Positions 17,901 to 26,917 of a stretch of DNA of 64,000 bases are shown here, one piece after another. Origin of the DNA: JAOAPY01 sp038237475 (GTDB taxonomy: Bacteria; Acidobacteriota; Blastocatellia; Pyrinomonadales; Pyrinomonadaceae); contig JBBRYS010000002.1 in the NCBI GenBank assembly GCA_038237475.1, positions 248,001 through 312,000 on the forward strand, in the 5' to 3' direction. Numbering within the stretch: position 1 is the first letter of the stretch; every line of letters begins with the position of its first letter. The notes under the pieces are model-generated. The model searched no databases and was not told where the DNA came from. It was given only the letters and a program-made list of their open reading frames with translations. A program made the translations under genes and the position numbers.

Positions 17901-19829
17901 TTAATCAACCAAGCTTGGAGTGGCATAGTCCCACCTGGACCGCTCTCTTTCGATGTAGACGTATTTCCACGGGAACAGCGAAGCCGCGTTGGGATACATC
18001 CCTTTCACGTAAGGCTTCTTGGTCCAGTTGACCGTGCCGGTCTCGATGGGAATGATCGGCTGGGCATCAATCATCAGTTGTTCCGCCTGGGCCAACATCG
18101 CAAATCGTTTCTGCTTGTCCGGAATGCGATTCGCATCGTCGAGCAACTTCACGTATTTCGGATCCCACCATCCGGTATTGTTGTCGTTCTCGGGAGTATA
18201 GAAGATGCTCAAAAAGGTGTAGGGATCCATGTAATCCCCGACAAAGCCACCGAAAGCAAAGCCCTTGTAGTCGAGCTTCGACCTCACGTCCGCAAACGTC
18301 CGGAATTCCATACTTCTGAGCGGCACTGTGATGCCAAGATTTTGCTTCCACTGCGCCTGCCAGAATTCAGCTGTGATCTTATTTGAAGAGGCGCTGGGGA
18401 ACAGATATTCCACCTGATCAACCGGGAACTTCGGGCAGGAAAAGCCGCCGCGCTGATCCGCTATGACCGGATACCCTGCCTCCCCGAGTAACTGTCGGGC
18501 TTTGACGGGGTCGAAGGAATTTACCTTCGGTTCGGGATAGCCCGGAAAGATCCGGTAAGGCACTACGCCACTGAGGGGCTTCACAATTTTTCGCCATTTG
18601 CGCGCAGTCTCTTTATCGATGGCCAGGTCGAACGCCTTGCGGACCCGCAGATCATTCATCGGCGGCTTCGTCACGTTCATGACGATGTAAATTGAAGTTA
18701 CTTCGGGCGCGACCATGTAATCTTTTTTCGCGCGCACGGAATCTACCCAGGCGCTAATGATCGAATGGTTGGCCACGGCATCGACTTCTCCGACCCGATA
18801 GAGATTCATCGTGGTTGGCAAATCAGACAGGGGGAAAAATCGAATGCCAGCCAGGTGTACATTCGACGCGTCCCAATACATCGGATCGCGTTCCACCGCT
18901 AACTCGTTGTAGGGCCGCCATGATTTCATCTTAAATGGGCCACAGGTGACGATGTTCGCCGGATTGGTCCAATTCTTTTTGTATTTTTCGATGGCCGTTT
19001 GCGGCACCAGCCGGAAGAACTGATTGGCAAGCAATCCGGTGAAGAACGGAGTCGACTGTCGCAGAGAAATACGCAGCGTATAGTCGTCAACCGCTTCAAC
19101 GCCGATATCCTCGCCCTTGATCTTGACGAATTCCTTTCCCTTCACTGCCGCCTGCAGAATTGGATTTTTGGACAGCAATGCTGTTCTGGCCGTCTCGCTA
19201 CCGGGCAGTATCAGTCGCTCGGGTGACTGCATGAACTGGTGAAAGGAGGTGTCGGGCCCGAGAGGCGCATTACTCAACGGAAGGAGGTCTAAGGCGATCG
19301 CCCCATCCTTCGCGAGCAGAAAATTATTTGTCTGGGGATCCTTAACAAACACCGCGCCCTGGTTGTAGGCTTCGGCATAGCGAATATTGTAAGCAAGACT
19401 CGCGCTCCTCGATGCCAGCTCCGGAGCTAATCCTCTGCGCAGGCTGTAGACGAAGTCGCGCGCGGTAATCGCATCTCCATTGGACCAGCGCGCAGTCTTT
19501 CTCAGATGAAAAATAAATTCCGATGCGTCGTCGTTCCCTTCCCAACTCTCGGCGATTGCGGGCACCGGCTCCAGGGTCCTGGCGTCGTATTCAACCAGCC
19601 CTTCATATAGCGCCATGAAGATGCGCGACTCGGGCTGCCCGGTGCTCATTTGTGGATCCAGCGATTCAGGTTCGTCGCCGGTGATATATCGAAGGACATT
19701 GTCTCGCGGCGGCTCGACGCGACCAAAAAACTCTTCATTGTTGGCGGAAGCAGCACAGGAAATCGTCACCAGCACCAGTGCCATGAGGTCGAGGCCAACG
19801 ATCAACTGCTTGATTGAGAGACGATACAT
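17901..19829 (-). CDS. Extracytoplasmic peptide-binding protein (OppA-like, SBP family 5)
   Basis: Captures peptides outside the membrane and hands them to the permease. The mature part matches SBP_bac_5: EPESLDPQMSTGQPESRI, SNGDAITARDFVYSLRRGL, RVRKAFDLAIDKETA, and a C-terminal MLAQAEQLMIDAQPIIPIETG. I start at the ATG at 19829, which gives a signal sequence (MYRLSIKQLIVGLDLMALVL) ending near a Cys; the frame is open for 24 more codons upstream without a signal-like start. The lipobox VTISC is imperfect, so lipoprotein status is uncertain. It heads the permease operon, and a paralogue lies 1.1 kb upstream beyond an opposite-strand gene. Confidence 0.93.
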   Translation of the reverse strand: MYRLSIKQLIVGLDLMALVLVTISCAASANNEEFFGRVEPPRDNVLRYITGDEPESLDPQMSTGQPESRIFMALYEGLVEYDARTLEPVPAIAESWEGNDDASEFIFHLRKTARWSNGDAITARDFVYSLRRGLAPELASRSASLAYNIRYAEAYNQGAVFVKDPQTNNFLLAKDGAIALDLLPLSNAPLGPDTSFHQFMQSPERLILPGSETARTALLSKNPILQAAVKGKEFVKIKGEDIGVEAVDDYTLRISLRQSTPFFTGLLANQFFRLVPQTAIEKYKKNWTNPANIVTCGPFKMKSWRPYNELAVERDPMYWDASNVHLAGIRFFPLSDLPTTMNLYRVGEVDAVANHSIISAWVDSVRAKKDYMVAPEVTSIYIVMNVTKPPMNDLRVRKAFDLAIDKETARKWRKIVKPLSGVVPYRIFPGYPEPKVNSFDPVKARQLLGEAGYPVIADQRGGFSCPKFPVDQVEYLFPSASSNKITAEFWQAQWKQNLGITVPLRSMEFRTFADVRSKLDYKGFAFGGFVGDYMDPYTFLSIFYTPENDNNTGWWDPKYVKLLDDANRIPDKQKRFAMLAQAEQLMIDAQPIIPIETGTVNWTKKPYVKGMYPNAASLFPWKYVYIERERSRWDYATPSLVD

Positions 19830-19950
19830 TACGAAATTTTTCCAGGCGCCGCGGAGCTTAGAGCTTTGACAGTCGGTTGCTAAAGACGTCGCCTGGACCA
19901 AAGGACGTGAACAGGCCTCAGGAGGTTACTACAATCGAGGCAGCCGCAAT

Positions 19951-19983
19951 GATCAGGCGCGATCAACTTATCATGCGCTGATC
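19951..19983. promoter_or_regulatory. Inverted repeat in divergent region between binding protein and methyltransferase
   Basis: GATCAGGCGC and GCGCTGATC pair over nine bases with one bulge, spaced by 14. They lie in the 306-base gap from which the OppA-like gene (-) and the methyltransferase gene (+) diverge. It may be an operator or an mRNA hairpin. I see nothing else definite in this gap. Confidence 0.33.
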
Positions 19984-20135
19984 CTTTGATCAAGAATACT
20001 TGCAACGCTGGTTCAGAAAGACTTGCTCAACTGCGGGATGGAAGTTTGCGCCGGTCTGAGCTTGCCGCCACGTCAGACATCAGTCAATATTCCAATTCAG
20101 GTCGCAAGGGAAACCTGCGGCCTCTCAGGCACGCT

Positions 20136-20825
20136 ATGCAGTCAGAGACAATGAATCAATCGAGATTACAAACGGATTACTGGAACCGGGTGGCCGCAGA
20201 GAAACGTTTCTCTCATCCAGTCAATCTTGAGTGGCTCTCCCGATATGCAGCGTCTGGAACGAGACAGCCATTCATTCTCGATTACGGGTGTGGCTACGGC
20301 CGAACCTTAGCATTGCTGTCTGCGGCGGGCTTCGAGAAGATTCTGGGAATTGATTTTTCTGCAGGAATGCTGGCCCGATGTCGCAGCGAATTAGCCGGCG
20401 TCAGACTGGTACGCAACAGTGGTCAAGGACTACCGCTCAAAGATGATTCGATTGATATTGTGATCTTGTTCGCCGTCCTGACATGTATTCCCCACAGTGA
20501 CCAACAGCGAAACCAGATTGCGGAGCTCCGCCGCGTTCTGCAGCCCAGGGGCCTGCTGTACATCAGCGACTTGTTGATTAACGATGACGCCCGTAATCGC
20601 GAACGCTACCAACGTTACGCAGACGATTACGGCTGCTATGGAGTATTTGAACTGCCGGAAGGAGTGGTGGTCCGCCATCACGATCGGCAATGGATGGCCG
20701 AGCTTACGTCTTCGTTTGAGCCTCTCGAATTCGAAACCATGTCCGTCACGACCATGAATGGGAACCAATCGTCGGCGTTTCAGTACCTTGGCCGCAAAAG
20801 CCAGGAGCCAGATTTGGGAGCGTAA
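20136..20825 (+). CDS. SAM-dependent class I methyltransferase
   Basis: 229-residue cytoplasmic methyltransferase of unknown substrate. The Rossmann core is clear: LDYGCGYGRTLALL (SAM-binding motif I), ILGIDFSAGML (motif II acid), GQGLPLKDDSIDIVI and the Methyltransf_11-type ELRRVLQPRGLLYISDL. The C-terminal 60 residues (HDRQWMAELTSSFEP) resemble small-molecule or polyketide-type methyltransferases. I start at the ATG at 20136 with AGG seven bases upstream; ATG 20151 and a longer frame from 19986 are alternatives. It stands alone on the plus strand between two peptide-binding genes, so context gives no role. Confidence 0.82.
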   Translation: MQSETMNQSRLQTDYWNRVAAEKRFSHPVNLEWLSRYAASGTRQPFILDYGCGYGRTLALLSAAGFEKILGIDFSAGMLARCRSELAGVRLVRNSGQGLPLKDDSIDIVILFAVLTCIPHSDQQRNQIAELRRVLQPRGLLYISDLLINDDARNRERYQRYADDYGCYGVFELPEGVVVRHHDRQWMAELTSSFEPLEFETMSVTTMNGNQSSAFQYLGRKSQEPDLGA

Positions 20826-20834
20826 TAACCAAAG

Positions 20835-20857
20835 GCAGCAGGCCCAAAACCTGCTGC
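20835..20857. terminator. Hairpin terminator candidate between convergent genes
   Basis: GCAGCAGG and CCTGCTGC form a perfect 8-bp stem with a seven-base loop. It lies just after the methyltransferase stop and before the end of the opposite-strand binding-protein gene. On the minus strand a T-rich CTTTGGTTATT follows, so it fits termination of the binding-protein gene best. Confidence 0.5.
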
Positions 20858-20871
20858 GGGAGCGCGCGATT

Positions 20872-20911
20872 ATTCCATCAAACAGGGTCAGATTCCATCA
20901 AACAGGGTCAG
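20872..20911. repeat. Perfect tandem duplication of a 20-base unit
   Basis: ATTCCATCAAACAGGGTCAG occurs twice without a gap. The second copy contains the stop codon of the OppA-like gene on the minus strand, so deletion or gain of one copy at the inner edge would not change the protein beyond its last codon. Origin unknown. Confidence 0.9.
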
Positions 20912-22680
20912 CGAGAGTCCTGCGCCGGAGCTTTTGGTTCTTGCCACGCTGTGTCGATCCTCACGTGCTTCAGCGACGGGGCATCGAGCATATTGCTCAC
21001 AAATCCTTTCACGTAGGGCTTTACCAGAGCATAAGAGGAAGCGAAATAGATCGGAATGGCCGCCACCTGCCTGAGCGCATCAGCCTCAGATTCGATAACC
21101 TGTCGATTTCTGGGGGCCGGTTGCAGGGTGCCGACATTATTTTTTTCCTGAGCCGGGGTGGTCTCAGCCGTCGCACTCCCGGCGGTCCTCATCTCAAACC
21201 CAAAGAGCAGTTTGATGCTGCTGGTTTCGTCTGCGCTCTGCATTACTGCGCCGCGTCTGACAAGGTCATAATTCCCAGCTCTCACTTGTGCTTCGTATTC
21301 GTCCCAGTTCTTAACTTCAATCTCCGTTTCGATGTTCAGAACGGCCAGCCAGGTGGCAGCCACGGCCTGCGCTACTTGCCGTTGCTGCTCATTTCGGTTA
21401 ACCAGCAAATGAATGATGGGAAACCCCCGGCCGCCGGGATACCCGGCTTCGGCCAGGAGATTTTTGGCCCGCTCCTGGTCTTTGTTCAGTGTCGCTGATT
21501 TCTCTACGACAGGTTCATCTGACACGGCGGCCTTAATCACCGGCAAGAAGGTCGATGCCGGGACCGTCGCGCCACCCGTTTGCTCTTCGCTGATGCGTTC
21601 GCGATCTATGGCAATGGCCAGCGCTTCGCGCACCCTGATATCGTTGAAAGGCACGCGCGCGGTGTTAAAGCTGTAGTACGTGAGTGCCGCAAACGTATGA
21701 CGCCGATAATCCGCGTAGGGAGCCAGCAGTTTCAAAGCCAAAGGTTCGAAAGGCGCGTTAGTCACGGCATCGATCACACCCCCGTGGTACTCATCGAGCG
21801 CGGTCTCGGCATCGCTCGTCTTCACGAACTCCACCTGCTCCAGATTCACACCTTCCCTGTCCCAGTAGTTCTCAGCCCTTTGCAAAAAGACACCGTCGCT
21901 GGTGCTGCGAGACAAAAGAAATGCGCCATTTGAAATGAGGTCGGCGGCGGTTATCTTTTTATTTTCATCCTGCTCCCTGATCTTTACCGGGCGAAATACC
22001 GGATGCGCTACGAGCGCGGGAAAATTCGGATTCGGTCGTCGTAGCTGCACGCGCAGGACATGGGCGCTGATCTCTTGTGCTCCAAAAGGTCGTCTCTCGG
22101 CTTTGCCGACTTCACGACTCTCATTGATATTCTGCTTGCCGGCCGGTGAAACCGGACCGGGAGTGACAACGGTTCCCGCGGGGCCAGAGTAAGTTTTGGC
22201 TCCGACGATATTACTAAGCAACTCAGTGTGCGGCGCCAGGTCGCCCAGCCGCAAAATACGTTGCCAGGACCTAACAAAGTCTCCGGCTGTTACGAATTCG
22301 CCACTGGACCAACGCGCATTGTTCCTGAGATAGAAAGTCCACACGCGTCCTTCTTCTGAGGATTCCCAACGCTCAGCCACTCCCGGCGTGGCTTGCAGTG
22401 TTTGCGGATCGTAGTCGGTGAGCCCTTCAAACAGCGCCCGAACCGCGTCTGTATCAGGAGGCACGGCGGCAAAAGCCGGATCAAAGACCTGCGGCAATCC
22501 CCCATCGCTCCATCTGAACTCCTGTTTGAGCGGGACTTTCACGTGGCCGTAGTAGGGACTCGGTCGATCGCCTGAAAAACAAGCCGGTACCGCCACCGTC
22601 AGAGAAAGGAGGATGAGTCCGGTCACAGCAATTCGCCAGCCATCGTACTTTGCCTTTTTGATATTACTTGCGTGCATCAA
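20908..22680 (-). CDS. Second peptide-binding lipoprotein (OppA-like, SBP family 5)
   Basis: 590-residue extracytoplasmic binding protein. An N-terminal signal with a hydrophobic run (GLILLSLTVAVPAC) ends in a lipobox-like VPAC, so it is probably a lipoprotein. Family motifs: ALFEGLTDYDPQTL, SSGEFVTAGDFVRSWQRIL, DIRVREALAIAIDRERI, and AIPIYFASSYALVKPYVKG near the end. It diverges from the paralogue downstream, and a stretch of about 25 residues near residue 510 (ATAETTPAQEKNN) is low-complexity. It follows coaE by 80 bases and has no permease of its own nearby, so it may share the Opp permease. Confidence 0.9.
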   Translation of the reverse strand: MMHASNIKKAKYDGWRIAVTGLILLSLTVAVPACFSGDRPSPYYGHVKVPLKQEFRWSDGGLPQVFDPAFAAVPPDTDAVRALFEGLTDYDPQTLQATPGVAERWESSEEGRVWTFYLRNNARWSSGEFVTAGDFVRSWQRILRLGDLAPHTELLSNIVGAKTYSGPAGTVVTPGPVSPAGKQNINESREVGKAERRPFGAQEISAHVLRVQLRRPNPNFPALVAHPVFRPVKIREQDENKKITAADLISNGAFLLSRSTSDGVFLQRAENYWDREGVNLEQVEFVKTSDAETALDEYHGGVIDAVTNAPFEPLALKLLAPYADYRRHTFAALTYYSFNTARVPFNDIRVREALAIAIDRERISEEQTGGATVPASTFLPVIKAAVSDEPVVEKSATLNKDQERAKNLLAEAGYPGGRGFPIIHLLVNRNEQQRQVAQAVAATWLAVLNIETEIEVKNWDEYEAQVRAGNYDLVRRGAVMQSADETSSIKLLFGFEMRTAGSATAETTPAQEKNNVGTLQPAPRNRQVIESEADALRQVAAIPIYFASSYALVKPYVKGFVSNMLDAPSLKHVRIDTAWQEPKAPAQDSR

Positions 22681-22760
22681 GTTGTAAACGCGACCTGGAT
22701 TTGTAACTCACCGCAGTTTGGTAGAAATCGCGAGGATCTGGACTGACCAAGGCGTTGAGC

Positions 22761-23369
22761 TCACGTTTCATAGCAGAGCTTTAGTTGTTGGTAGATCTCG
22801 ACAACGCGTTGACGCGTCGCTTCGAACCCGGGCGAAGTATCGATCAGATAATCAGCAAACTTCTTCTTCTCGTCTTGTGCCATCTGGGCGCGAATCCTCT
22901 GCTCTGCCGCCTCGCGACTGAGATTATTTCGGGACATAACTCGTTCCAATTGCTTGTCCGGATCACAGTGCACCACGATCAGCTTATCGAATCGTTTATA
23001 ACTTCCGGATTCGATCATCAGGGCTGCATCGACAACGGCAATGCCCTGCGGATCTTCTATTTCCCAGCCGCGCAGGAATCCGTCCTGCCTCGCGATAATG
23101 AAAGGATGCAAAATCGAATTCAACAAGATGCGCCGGCTCTCGTCCGCAAAAATAATTGACGCCATCCGCTCGCGATCGAGCGTTCCGTCCTGACGCACAA
23201 CCTCAGTGCCAAAAGCCTTTTCTACGGCCAGCACACCTGGTGAGCCGGGCTCTACTACCTCACGAGCGGTGCGATCCGCATCGAGCACGTGGCAGCCAAG
23301 CTCGGCAAGAACGCCAGTCACAAACGACTTGCCAACTCCGATCGATCCGGTCAGGCCAACTCGCAACAT
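22761..23369 (-). CDS. coaE: Dephospho-CoA kinase
   Basis: Last step of coenzyme A synthesis: phosphorylates the 3'-hydroxyl of dephospho-CoA. 202 residues, the normal length. P-loop GLTGSIGVGKSFVTG, DADRTAREVVEPGSPG and the LHPFI element are characteristic, and VVHCDPDKQLERVMSRN is the lid region. Its ATG lies three bases after the folD stop, so the two are co-transcribed. Confidence 0.96.
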   Translation of the reverse strand: MLRVGLTGSIGVGKSFVTGVLAELGCHVLDADRTAREVVEPGSPGVLAVEKAFGTEVVRQDGTLDRERMASIIFADESRRILLNSILHPFIIARQDGFLRGWEIEDPQGIAVVDAALMIESGSYKRFDKLIVVHCDPDKQLERVMSRNNLSREAAEQRIRAQMAQDEKKKFADYLIDTSPGFEATRQRVVEIYQQLKLCYET

Positions 23370-23372
23370 CGA

Positions 23373-24323
23373 TTAAACCCATGACCGGCGCACCTGCGCG
23401 GCCTGCAAAGTATTCTTCATCAGCATCGCTACAGTCAGCAGGCCGACGCCGCCCGGCACAGGTGTCAGCCATCCGGCAACCGCCAACGCTTCTGCCGGAT
23501 TTACGTCCCCTACCAAAGTGTAGCCACGCTTGGCCAGGACCTGTAGACGCCGCTCGGCTTCTTCGCCAAAAAGTTTTCGCACCTCATTTTCGTTTGTTAC
23601 TTTGTTCATGCCCACATCGATCACGGCGGCTCCTGGTTTGATGTGCTCGCGCCGGACAAAACCCGCTCGGCCAATGGCAACGATCAGGATGTCGGCGGCG
23701 CTCGCAGCCGCCGGTAAATCGCGAGTCCGCGAATGACAAATTGTAACGGTGGCGTTTCGCTGTAAGAGCAACTGTGCAACCGGCCGCCCCACGATTTGGC
23801 TGCGGCCGATAACGCAGGCTCGCGCGCCATCAAGTTGAATCTGAAAGTGATCGAGTAACTCTATGATGCCGGCCGGCGTGCAAGGTACCAGGTCGGGTCG
23901 GCCCATGGCCAACCTGCCAACGTTAAAGGGATGGAAACCGTCGACATCCTTAGCGGGGCTAACTGATTCGAGAATCGCGCTTTCATCGATTTGCGGAGGT
24001 AAGGGCAGCTGGACGAGGATGCCATCAACATCATTTCGTTTGTTCAGGTCGTCGATCAACCCCAGCAATTCACTTCCAGTTGTACTGGCGGGGAGAGCAT
24101 GATGCTCAGATCGAATGCCGACCGTTTCGCAAGCACGAATCTTGTTACGCACGTAAACTGCGGACGCCGGATCGTCTCCTACCTGAACGGCAGCCAGTGT
24201 CGGGACCAGGCCGTGGGTCTGATTCATCTCAGCAACTCGCGCGGAAACTGCTTGCTTGATTTCCTCGGCGAGGAGCGCCCCGTCGAGCAACTCGGCTTTT
24301 TCTTCTCTTCTTTCTGTTGTCAT
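23373..24323 (-). CDS. folD: Bifunctional methylenetetrahydrofolate dehydrogenase/cyclohydrolase
   Basis: Interconverts methylene-, methenyl- and formyl-tetrahydrofolate using NADP. 316 residues. Motifs: VGDDPASAVYVRNKIRAC with the catalytic Lys, VQLPLPPQIDE, GRSQIVGRPVAQLLLQ (nucleotide binding), DVGMN and PGGVGLLTVAMLMKNT. The ATG has GAGG five bases upstream. First gene of a folD-coaE pair; a one-carbon gene (homocysteine methyltransferase/MTHFR) lies elsewhere in the window. Confidence 0.97.
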   Translation of the reverse strand: MTTERREEKAELLDGALLAEEIKQAVSARVAEMNQTHGLVPTLAAVQVGDDPASAVYVRNKIRACETVGIRSEHHALPASTTGSELLGLIDDLNKRNDVDGILVQLPLPPQIDESAILESVSPAKDVDGFHPFNVGRLAMGRPDLVPCTPAGIIELLDHFQIQLDGARACVIGRSQIVGRPVAQLLLQRNATVTICHSRTRDLPAAASAADILIVAIGRAGFVRREHIKPGAAVIDVGMNKVTNENEVRKLFGEEAERRLQVLAKRGYTLVGDVNPAEALAVAGWLTPVPGGVGLLTVAMLMKNTLQAAQVRRSWV

Positions 24324-24460
24324 CTGTCCTCGCGGAACTTATTTGGAAGCACAACTAGATTACACTGAGTACGATTGAACTTGTTAGCGGTAACTTGAAT
24401 TCCTCGCTTTTTATCAAACGGTCCGTTTGAGGATTTGGCGCGCGTGGCCGATAATTCACC

Positions 24461-26908
24461 GTGCCTTATATCATCGAACTTCGCGCATCTTTGTTGCTGA
24501 TTCTGTTCCTGTTCCTTTTGGCGCCCACAGTGCTGGCGCAATCGCTTCCGGAACGCAGTCAGAACATTCGTCTGGCAGTTGAAAGTGGTGACACCCAAAC
24601 TGCGCTGACTGATTTAAGAAAGCTGAAGGCTACTGATCCAAAGGTATTCGAGCTCAATAATTATGACTACCTGATGGGACGCCTCCTGGATCGCACCGGC
24701 GACCGATCTGCATCAACGTCGAGTTACCAATCGGTCGTAGCCCGGCGCTCACTGCTCTCGCAGTACGCCCTCTGGCACCTCGCGCAGCAGTCGAGGTCCA
24801 TGGCTGACCTGGTGCTGGAGAGAGAACGCCTGAGGCAATTGATAATTTCCGCTCCGGCCAGTGTCTTATTTAACGCGGCGACGCTCAGGCTGGCTGAAAG
24901 TTTTTCAGAAAGCAAAGACTTTGCAGCAGTGATTCCGGTTTTGCGGCCACTCACAGCGTCGAAAAATGCTGCGATCGCTCGACCAGCGCTCGCGATGACT
25001 GGCGAAGCATTAGTCAAAGCCGGCAGGCAAAATGAAGCGGCTGAGATTTTCAATCGCCTGCTGGCGAATATGCCCGATAGCTCGCGGCCCGACGACTTCG
25101 CGCTGGCAGCCGTGCGCGGCCTCGATGCGATAAGTTCCGCGAGTAACCTTCTTTCTGATACTGATCACCTGCGGCGCGCCAACATCTACCAGTTCAATCG
25201 TGATTTTGCGGGGGCCAGGACTCACTATCTCGCCGTTGTGGACCGTACCGCTGACAGCGCCGGCGCCCCGGAAGCGCCTTACCAGGTGGGCCGCGGGTTT
25301 TATCAGCAGGGCAATTACGAGCAGGCACTGAAGTATCTGCGCCGGGTCACCAGTAGTTACGGCGACAGCCCCAGCGCACGCGATGCGCTCGGGTTAATTG
25401 CGGGAACGCTCAGTCGACTAAGACAAACGGACGAAGCGGTAAATACTTACAAGGAACTCATCGAGCGCTATCCCACTGCCCCAAATCCGGAACGTCCATA
25501 CCTGAATCTCATTGATGTGCTGCGCGATGCTGGTCGAGATGACGAAGCGCTCTCGTGGGTGAAAAAAACTCGCGAACGTTTCAAGGGCCAGATGGCCGCC
25601 TCACTGGCACTTTTTTCCCAGGCCCGGATACACCTCGCCCAAAATTCGTGGACGGCGGCGCTTAGCGAACTCAATGAGCTGGATCCGGATAGCGACCTGG
25701 GCGGCGCGCGCGTGGCCGGCGGTACAAACCGCTCGGAAGTCTTGTTTCTCCGCGCGCTCACACTGGAACAGATGGGTCGACTGCAGGAGGCCATCGATAG
25801 TTACCTGGCGATACCGGTAGGCAGGAATGAATATTATGGCTGGCGAGCTGATGCGCATCTGCGGGCGCTCGGCTCTAATTCAAATGCGCTGCAGATTCTG
25901 CGGGCCAGGGCCGATGCCCTGAGCGTCGCTGCGAAAAAAGAGTGGCAGGCCGGGGCGTTCGAGGCAACCAGACGAGCCGCTCAAAGTGCGTTGCGCGTGG
26001 AATTCGAAGCCGGTCGCCGTCGCGAATTGCTCGACGTTCTCAGGGGCGCATACGAGAACTCTCCGGCTTATAAGCTTCCCTCTTTCCAGTTGCTCGCACA
26101 GGGGAGGAGTGATCTGATCACCGATCCGGCAACGATCAGCGACGCGAGCGAGCCAGGTCATCAAGCGCTGGCAAACGAACTGCTCTTTCTCGGTCTCTAT
26201 GACGAAGGCACACCCGAACTGGCAGCCGCACGCCAGGACAAAAACGACAACAAGAATACACCGCTGACACCCGGTGCGTCTGCGAATGATGAGGCGTACA
26301 CGTTCGCGATTTTTTATTTTCGCGGCGGCAGTTCATATCCGGCGGTCCGCTTTGCGGAACAAACCTGGCGGAGCATCCCCAGTGACTTCGAGCTTGAGCT
26401 GGCGCCGCGCCAATTGATCGAGATGTTGTACCCGGCCGCTTATCGCGACGCGATGTTGAAGTACGCGCCGCCCCGGCAGCTGGATCCGCGATTTGTGCTG
26501 GCCATCGCGCGACAGGAAACCCGTTTCCAGGCGGATGCCAAATCAGTCGCAGCTGCTCGTGGCTTGATGCAGTTTATCGCCGCCACGGCCGCGGAGACGG
26601 CGAAGGAATTGGGTCGCCGGGAGTTTCAGCAGGACGAACTCTATAACCCTGACGCGGCGGTTGAGTTTGGATCACAATACCTGTCCAGGCTCTTTCGGCA
26701 ATTTCCCAACCAGCCGCAGGCGGTTGCAGCGGCTTATAACGGTGGCGCTGACAACATCGCGCGCTGGATCGCTCGTTCGCATTCGCAGGATCCCGATCGC
26801 TATGTCCCGGAAATTGGATTCGCGCAAACCAAAGACTACGTCTTTCGCGTTATGTCCAACTACTGGGTCTATCAACAACTCTATGACGACACGCTCCAGC
26901 CCAAATAG
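24461..26908 (+). CDS. Slt70-like soluble lytic murein transglycosylase with TPR repeats
   Basis: Periplasmic enzyme that cleaves glycan strands to anhydro-muropeptides. It starts at GTG and opens with a signal peptide (LLLILFLFLLAPTVLAQ). About 600 residues of helical TPR-type repeats follow (GNYEQALKYLRRVTSSYGDS, QTDEAVNTYKELIERYP), forming the Slt superhelical U. The C-terminal SLT domain has IARQETRFQADAKS with the catalytic Glu, GLMQFIAATA, NPDAAVEFGSQYL and AAYNGGADNIARW. At 815 residues it is longer than E. coli Slt70 (about 640). Nine bases separate it from the copper protein gene. Confidence 0.94.
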   Translation: MPYIIELRASLLLILFLFLLAPTVLAQSLPERSQNIRLAVESGDTQTALTDLRKLKATDPKVFELNNYDYLMGRLLDRTGDRSASTSSYQSVVARRSLLSQYALWHLAQQSRSMADLVLERERLRQLIISAPASVLFNAATLRLAESFSESKDFAAVIPVLRPLTASKNAAIARPALAMTGEALVKAGRQNEAAEIFNRLLANMPDSSRPDDFALAAVRGLDAISSASNLLSDTDHLRRANIYQFNRDFAGARTHYLAVVDRTADSAGAPEAPYQVGRGFYQQGNYEQALKYLRRVTSSYGDSPSARDALGLIAGTLSRLRQTDEAVNTYKELIERYPTAPNPERPYLNLIDVLRDAGRDDEALSWVKKTRERFKGQMAASLALFSQARIHLAQNSWTAALSELNELDPDSDLGGARVAGGTNRSEVLFLRALTLEQMGRLQEAIDSYLAIPVGRNEYYGWRADAHLRALGSNSNALQILRARADALSVAAKKEWQAGAFEATRRAAQSALRVEFEAGRRRELLDVLRGAYENSPAYKLPSFQLLAQGRSDLITDPATISDASEPGHQALANELLFLGLYDEGTPELAAARQDKNDNKNTPLTPGASANDEAYTFAIFYFRGGSSYPAVRFAEQTWRSIPSDFELELAPRQLIEMLYPAAYRDAMLKYAPPRQLDPRFVLAIARQETRFQADAKSVAAARGLMQFIAATAAETAKELGRREFQQDELYNPDAAVEFGSQYLSRLFRQFPNQPQAVAAAYNGGADNIARWIARSHSQDPDRYVPEIGFAQTKDYVFRVMSNYWVYQQLYDDTLQPK

Positions 26909-26917
26909 TCTAATCCG

